In this document: positions 61,073 through 64,000 of the stretch, in pieces
Numbering within the stretch: position 1 is the first letter of the stretch
Layout of the letters: each line of letters begins with the position of its first letter
Assembly (NCBI RefSeq): GCF_900091575.1
Contig: NZ_FMCR01000002.1
Location: forward strand, 465,760 to 529,759
Origin: Micromonospora saelicesensis
GTDB taxonomy: Bacteria > Actinomycetota > Actinomycetes > Mycobacteriales > Micromonosporaceae
DNA length: 64,000 bases
Reading direction: 5' to 3'
Notes under the pieces: generated by a model
What the model was told of the DNA's origin: nothing
Databases searched by the model: none
Seen by the model: only the letters and a program-made list of their open reading frames with translations
Program-made: the position numbers and the translations under genes

Positions 61073-62107
61073 ATGCCCAGGGCCAGCCAGCGGCCGCGCC
61101 TCGTGGACGTCGCCGAACACGCCGCCGTCTCGCTGGCGACCGCCTCCCGCGCCCTCGCCGGCCGTGAGGGGGTCAGCACCGAGGTGGCCGACCGGATCCG
61201 GCAGGTAGCCCGTGAGCTGGGCTACGTGGCCAATCCGTACGCCCGCACCCTGGCCAGCGGGGCCACCTCAACGGTCGGGTTGATCGTCCACCAGGTCGAC
61301 GACCCGTACTTCTCCGAGATCGCCGCCGGGGTCATCCAGCTCGCCTCCGAGCAGGGGTTGCTGGTGCAGATCTGCCAGTCCGGCCGCGACCCCGACTACG
61401 AGCTGCAACAGCTGCGCCACCTGATCGCCCAGCGGGTCGGCATCGTCCTGATCAGCGGCTCCGGCTACGACGACCCACGGATGGAGAGCGCGGCGCGCGC
61501 CGAGCTGGCCGCGTTCCAGGACCACGGCGGACGGGCCGCCGCCATCGGACGGCACGCGCTCGGCGTCGACGCCGTCCTGCCGGACAACGAGGCCGGCGGC
61601 CACGCGCTCGCCCAGCACCTGATGGACCTCGGCCACCGGCGGATCGCGGTCGCCGCCGGCAGCGCCGGCCTCACCACCGTCGCCGACCGGCTGGCCGGAG
61701 TGTCGTCGGCCCTGCGGGAGCGCGGGCGGTCCCCCGCCGACCTCGCCGTCGTGCACAGCGACTTCACCCGCGGCGGCGGACGCGCCGCCGCCGAGCAGAT
61801 CCTCAACGACCATCCCGAGACGACGGCGATCATCGCGCTCAACGACGCGATGGCCATGGGCGTGTTGTCGACGCTGCGGTCCCGCCGTGTGCCGGTGCCC
61901 ACGCGGATGTCGGTGGTCGGCTTCGACGACGTCTCCGTGGCGGCCGACCTCGCACCCAGCCTCACCACCATCCGCCTGCCGATGACCGAGATGGGCCGCA
62001 CGGCACTCACCCTCGCGCTCAAGCCACGCACGGCACGCCCTCGCCGCCGCCCCACCGGGCACCTGCTGGTCGTCCGCGACTCGACCGGGCCCGCGCCGAG
62101 GACCTGA
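61073..62107 (+). CDS. LacI family transcriptional regulator
   Basis: A 344-aa repressor: HTH RLVDVAEHAAVSLATASRAL with hinge ELGYVANPYARTLASG, and a periplasmic-binding-like core (VGLIVHQVDDPYFSEIAAGV, VLISGSG, IALNDAMAMGVLSTLRSRRV, MSVVGFDDVSVAADLAPSLT). ATG 61073 is supported by GGAGG at seven bases; ATG 61049 is weaker. It should bind the 28-bp palindrome just upstream, repressing itself and the divergent LamG/dehydrogenase operon until a sugar is present. Confidence 0.92.
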   Translation: MPRASQRPRLVDVAEHAAVSLATASRALAGREGVSTEVADRIRQVARELGYVANPYARTLASGATSTVGLIVHQVDDPYFSEIAAGVIQLASEQGLLVQICQSGRDPDYELQQLRHLIAQRVGIVLISGSGYDDPRMESAARAELAAFQDHGGRAAAIGRHALGVDAVLPDNEAGGHALAQHLMDLGHRRIAVAAGSAGLTTVADRLAGVSSALRERGRSPADLAVVHSDFTRGGGRAAAEQILNDHPETTAIIALNDAMAMGVLSTLRSRRVPVPTRMSVVGFDDVSVAADLAPSLTTIRLPMTEMGRTALTLALKPRTARPRRRPTGHLLVVRDSTGPAPRT

Positions 62108-62122
62108 CCGACGCCGCGCCGA

Positions 62123-62818
62123 TCAGACCGCCAGGGCCGCCCGGACCTCCCGTTCCGCCGTGACACCCCCGTCGCCGTGCGAGGTGACCCGACCGGACTC
62201 CAGCACGTGGTAGCGGTCCGCCACCCGCAGCGCGAAGCCCAGGTGCTGCTCGACGAGGAGCACGCTGAACCCGGACTGCCGGGTCAACTCGACGATCCGC
62301 TCCTGGATCTCCGCGACCACCGACGGCTGGATGCCCTCGGTCGGCTCGTCGAGCATCAGCAGCCGCGGCCGGGTGATCAGGGCGCGGGCGATGGCCAACT
62401 GCTGGCGCTGACCGCCGGAGAGCAGCCCGGCCCGACGCCGCAGCAACGGGCGCAACGCCGGAAACAGATCGAGCACCTCCGCCGTTGCCACCGCCCCGTC
62501 GCGCCGACCGTCGGCGACCAGCCGCAGGTTCTCCGCCGCGGTCAGGTGCGGAAAGCACTGCTGACCCTGCGGGACGTACGCCATCCCCCGCGCCACCCGC
62601 TCGTGCGGCCCGGCGCGGGTGACGTCCTCGCCGTTCAACTCGACGGTGCCGGCACTCGGGCGCAGCAGCCCCGCCGCGACCCGCAGCAGGGTGCTCTTGC
62701 CGGCACCGTTGTGCCCGAGCACGGCAGCCACCCCGTCGGGCGGGACCGCCAGATCAACCCCGTGCAGCACCCGGGAACGCCCGTACCCGGCGTGCACCCC
62801 GCGCAGCGTCAGCATCAT
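62123..62818 (-). CDS. urtE: Urea/branched-chain amino-acid ABC transporter ATPase (UrtE/LivF type)
   Basis: A 231-aa ABC ATPase of the LivF/UrtE type: HAGYGRSRVLHGVDLAV, Walker A LGHNGAGKST, YVPQGQQCFPHLTAAENL, signature LSGGQRQQL, Walker B LLMLDEPTEGIQPSVVAEI and HLGFALRVADRYHVLESG. ATG 62818 overlaps the UrtD stop (ATGA). The urea assignment rests on the UrtD partner; by sequence alone LivF is equally possible. Confidence 0.85.
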   Translation of the reverse strand: MMLTLRGVHAGYGRSRVLHGVDLAVPPDGVAAVLGHNGAGKSTLLRVAAGLLRPSAGTVELNGEDVTRAGPHERVARGMAYVPQGQQCFPHLTAAENLRLVADGRRDGAVATAEVLDLFPALRPLLRRRAGLLSGGQRQQLAIARALITRPRLLMLDEPTEGIQPSVVAEIQERIVELTRQSGFSVLLVEQHLGFALRVADRYHVLESGRVTSHGDGGVTAEREVRAALAV

Positions 62819-63591
62819 GCCTCCAGGCCGGTGCGGGCCGACCCGGCGTCAACCGGGTGACCAAGGTAGACCTCCTGCACGCGCGGGTCCGCCTGGACCT
62901 GCGCCACAGTGCCCTCACTGAGCACGCGACCGCCGTGCAGCACTGTGACGCTACGCGCGAACCGACGCAGGAAGTCCATGTCGTGCTCGATCACGACGAC
63001 AGTGCGATCCCGGCTCACCAACTCCAACAGAGCGCCGGTGGCGTCGCGTTCCTCGTGGCTCATTCCGGCGACCGGCTCGTCCAGCAGCAGCAGTCGCGCG
63101 TCCTGCACGAGCAGCATGCCGATCTCCAGCCACTGCTTCTGACCGTGCGCGAGCGTCCCGGCGAGGTCCGCGGCCCGCTCGGCCAGACCGATGGTCTCCA
63201 GCGCTGCGGCGATCTCGTCGGGCACACCTCGGCGGCGGCGGACCAGCGTCGCCCAGCTACGCCGGGCGCCCGCCGCGATGTCGAGGTTCTGCAACACCGA
63301 CAGCTCCTCGAAGACCGTCGAGGTCTGGAAGGTCCGCCCGATGCCGAGCCGGCTGATCCGGTGCACCGGCCGGCCGAGCAGTTCCTCGTCACCGAACCGG
63401 ACCGAGCCGGTGGCCCGGACCAGACCGGTGATCGCGTCGACCAGTGTGGTCTTGCCGGCGCCGTTCGGCCCGATCAGGAACCGGATGTCACCGGCGGGCA
63501 CCTCCAACGAGACGCCGTCCACTGCGGTGAAACCGTCGAAGCTGACCCGCACGTCACGGACGGACAACCCGTCCAACCGCTCGCCGCTCAT
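62815..63591 (-). CDS. urtD: Urea ABC transporter ATPase UrtD
   Basis: A 258-aa ABC ATPase. RVSFDGFTAVDGVSLEVPAG, Walker A IGPNGAGKTTLVDAITG, RLGIGRTFQTSTVFEELSVL, signature region LAHGQKQWLEIGMLLVQD (the HGQKQWLEIGMLL stretch is characteristic of UrtD), Walker B LLLLDEPVAGMSHEE and VIEHDMDFLRRFARSVTVLH are visible. ATG 63591 overlaps the UrtC stop. Part of a urt operon that runs off the right edge. Confidence 0.9.
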   Translation of the reverse strand: MSGERLDGLSVRDVRVSFDGFTAVDGVSLEVPAGDIRFLIGPNGAGKTTLVDAITGLVRATGSVRFGDEELLGRPVHRISRLGIGRTFQTSTVFEELSVLQNLDIAAGARRSWATLVRRRRGVPDEIAAALETIGLAERAADLAGTLAHGQKQWLEIGMLLVQDARLLLLDEPVAGMSHEERDATGALLELVSRDRTVVVIEHDMDFLRRFARSVTVLHGGRVLSEGTVAQVQADPRVQEVYLGHPVDAGSARTGLEA

Positions 63592-64000
63592 GCCGCCGGC
63601 ACCTCCGTCCGCTCGGCGCGTCGTCGGCCCAGCGACAACCGCCCGCGCCACAGCGGCTGCGCGGCGACGTCGCGGCGGCGGGCCAAGGCCCACAGCGACG
63701 CCAGGCCGCCGGGAAGGAACGCCACCACGACCACGAAGAGCAACCCCTGAAGGTACGTCCAGGTGCCCGGAAAACGCTCGGAGAGCGCGGTACGCGCCCA
63801 GGCCACCGCCACCGCGCCGAGCACCGGCCCGAGCAGTGTCGCCCGGCCGCCCACCGCGACGCCGATGACGAACTCGATCGACGGGACGATGCCGATCAGC
63901 GCGGGCGAGATGATGCCCACCGCCGGCACGAACAGCGCACCGGCCAGCCCGGCCATGCCCGCCGCCACCACGTACGCCACCAGCTTGACCGACGCCGGGT
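63588..64000 (-). CDS. urtC: Urea ABC transporter permease UrtC (C-terminal part)
   Basis: The last 137 or so residues of a LivM/UrtC-type permease; the gene continues past the right edge. Seen are VVAAGMAGLAGALFVPAVGI, VPSIEFVIGVAVGGRATLLG, VLGAVAVAWARTALSERFPG and FVVVVAFLPGGLASLWALAR. The position before urtD and urtE agrees with the usual urtABCDE order. Confidence 0.85.
   Translation of the reverse strand, partial: PASVKLVAYVVAAGMAGLAGALFVPAVGIISPALIGIVPSIEFVIGVAVGGRATLLGPVLGAVAVAWARTALSERFPGTWTYLQGLLFVVVVAFLPGGLASLWALARRRDVAAQPLWRGRLSLGRRRAERTEVPAA

Noticed and set aside
1..64000. tRNA, rRNA, insertion sequence, integrase or prophage genes
   Set aside because: None recognised on reading either strand; a covariance search for tRNAs was not possible, so a missed tRNA cannot be formally excluded.

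Overview
The window is very GC-rich (strong G/C preference at third codon positions, frequent GTG/TTG starts, long antisense shadow frames) and reads as chromosomal DNA of a filamentous actinomycete. A genus close to Micromonospora is my inference, based on the DivIVA-like coiled-coil protein, the large secreted hydrolase repertoire, an IdeR-type iron box, XRE/WhiJ-like regulators and intergenic palindrome families. I saw no rRNA, tRNA, CRISPR array, transposase or phage gene. The window cuts a gene at each end.

Layout. (1) 1-5421: siderophore uptake locus: a Tat/lipoprotein binding protein diverges from two FecCD permeases, a FepC-like ATPase and an Ntn-hydrolase acylase, across a near-consensus iron box. 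(2) 5483-12152: a giant secreted subtilase, a KDG kinase / KDPG aldolase pair and a streptogrisin-like protease. (3) 12325-20421: tandem LtrA paralogs with duplicated promoters, a nucleosidase, an Hsp70-like ATPase fused to a beta-propeller, a GNAT/TetR pair and a secreted I36-type protease inhibitor in a lower-GC patch. (4) 20742-27131: DinB-like protein, then a leftward seven-gene set (dehydrogenase, divergent PTPS-fold protein, GT4 glycosyltransferase, methyltransferase, flippase-like membrane protein, GTP cyclohydrolase II, RibD-type reductase). The first four genes are joined by 4-bp overlaps, as are the last two. This is the best candidate here for an uncharacterised pathway. (5) 27549-34036: NmrA-like protein, DUF4386 membrane protein and a 1619-aa LPXTG surface protein with ten repeat domains. 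(6) 34109-41380: orphan 517-aa protein, esterase, XRE-cupin regulator divergent from a thioredoxin-reductase/methyltransferase fusion, and a DivIVA-like protein. (7) 41565-46350: mercuric-reductase-like flavoprotein, a flavin-reductase-like ORF lacking a stop, a small protein behind a perfect palindrome, an XRE regulator, a GNAT and a nucleotidyltransferase. (8) 46388-49177: copper module (membrane protein, cupredoxin-like lipoprotein, CopC). (9) 49426-57752: secreted PA14/sugar-dehydrogenase/ricin-lectin protein, HAF-repeat protein, several small cytoplasmic proteins and two overlapping RlaP-type nucleotidyltransferases. (10) 57855-62107: secreted sugar-dehydrogenase-like and LamG proteins diverging from a LacI regulator over a perfect 28-bp palindrome. 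(11) 62123-64000: urea-type ABC transporter genes urtC(partial)-urtD-urtE.

How it fits together. Much of the window is exported degradation and nutrient capture (proteases, sugar dehydrogenases, lectins, siderophore, urea and copper handling), interleaved with local regulators that have visible operators. Functions are inferred from motifs read by eye; no database search was run.
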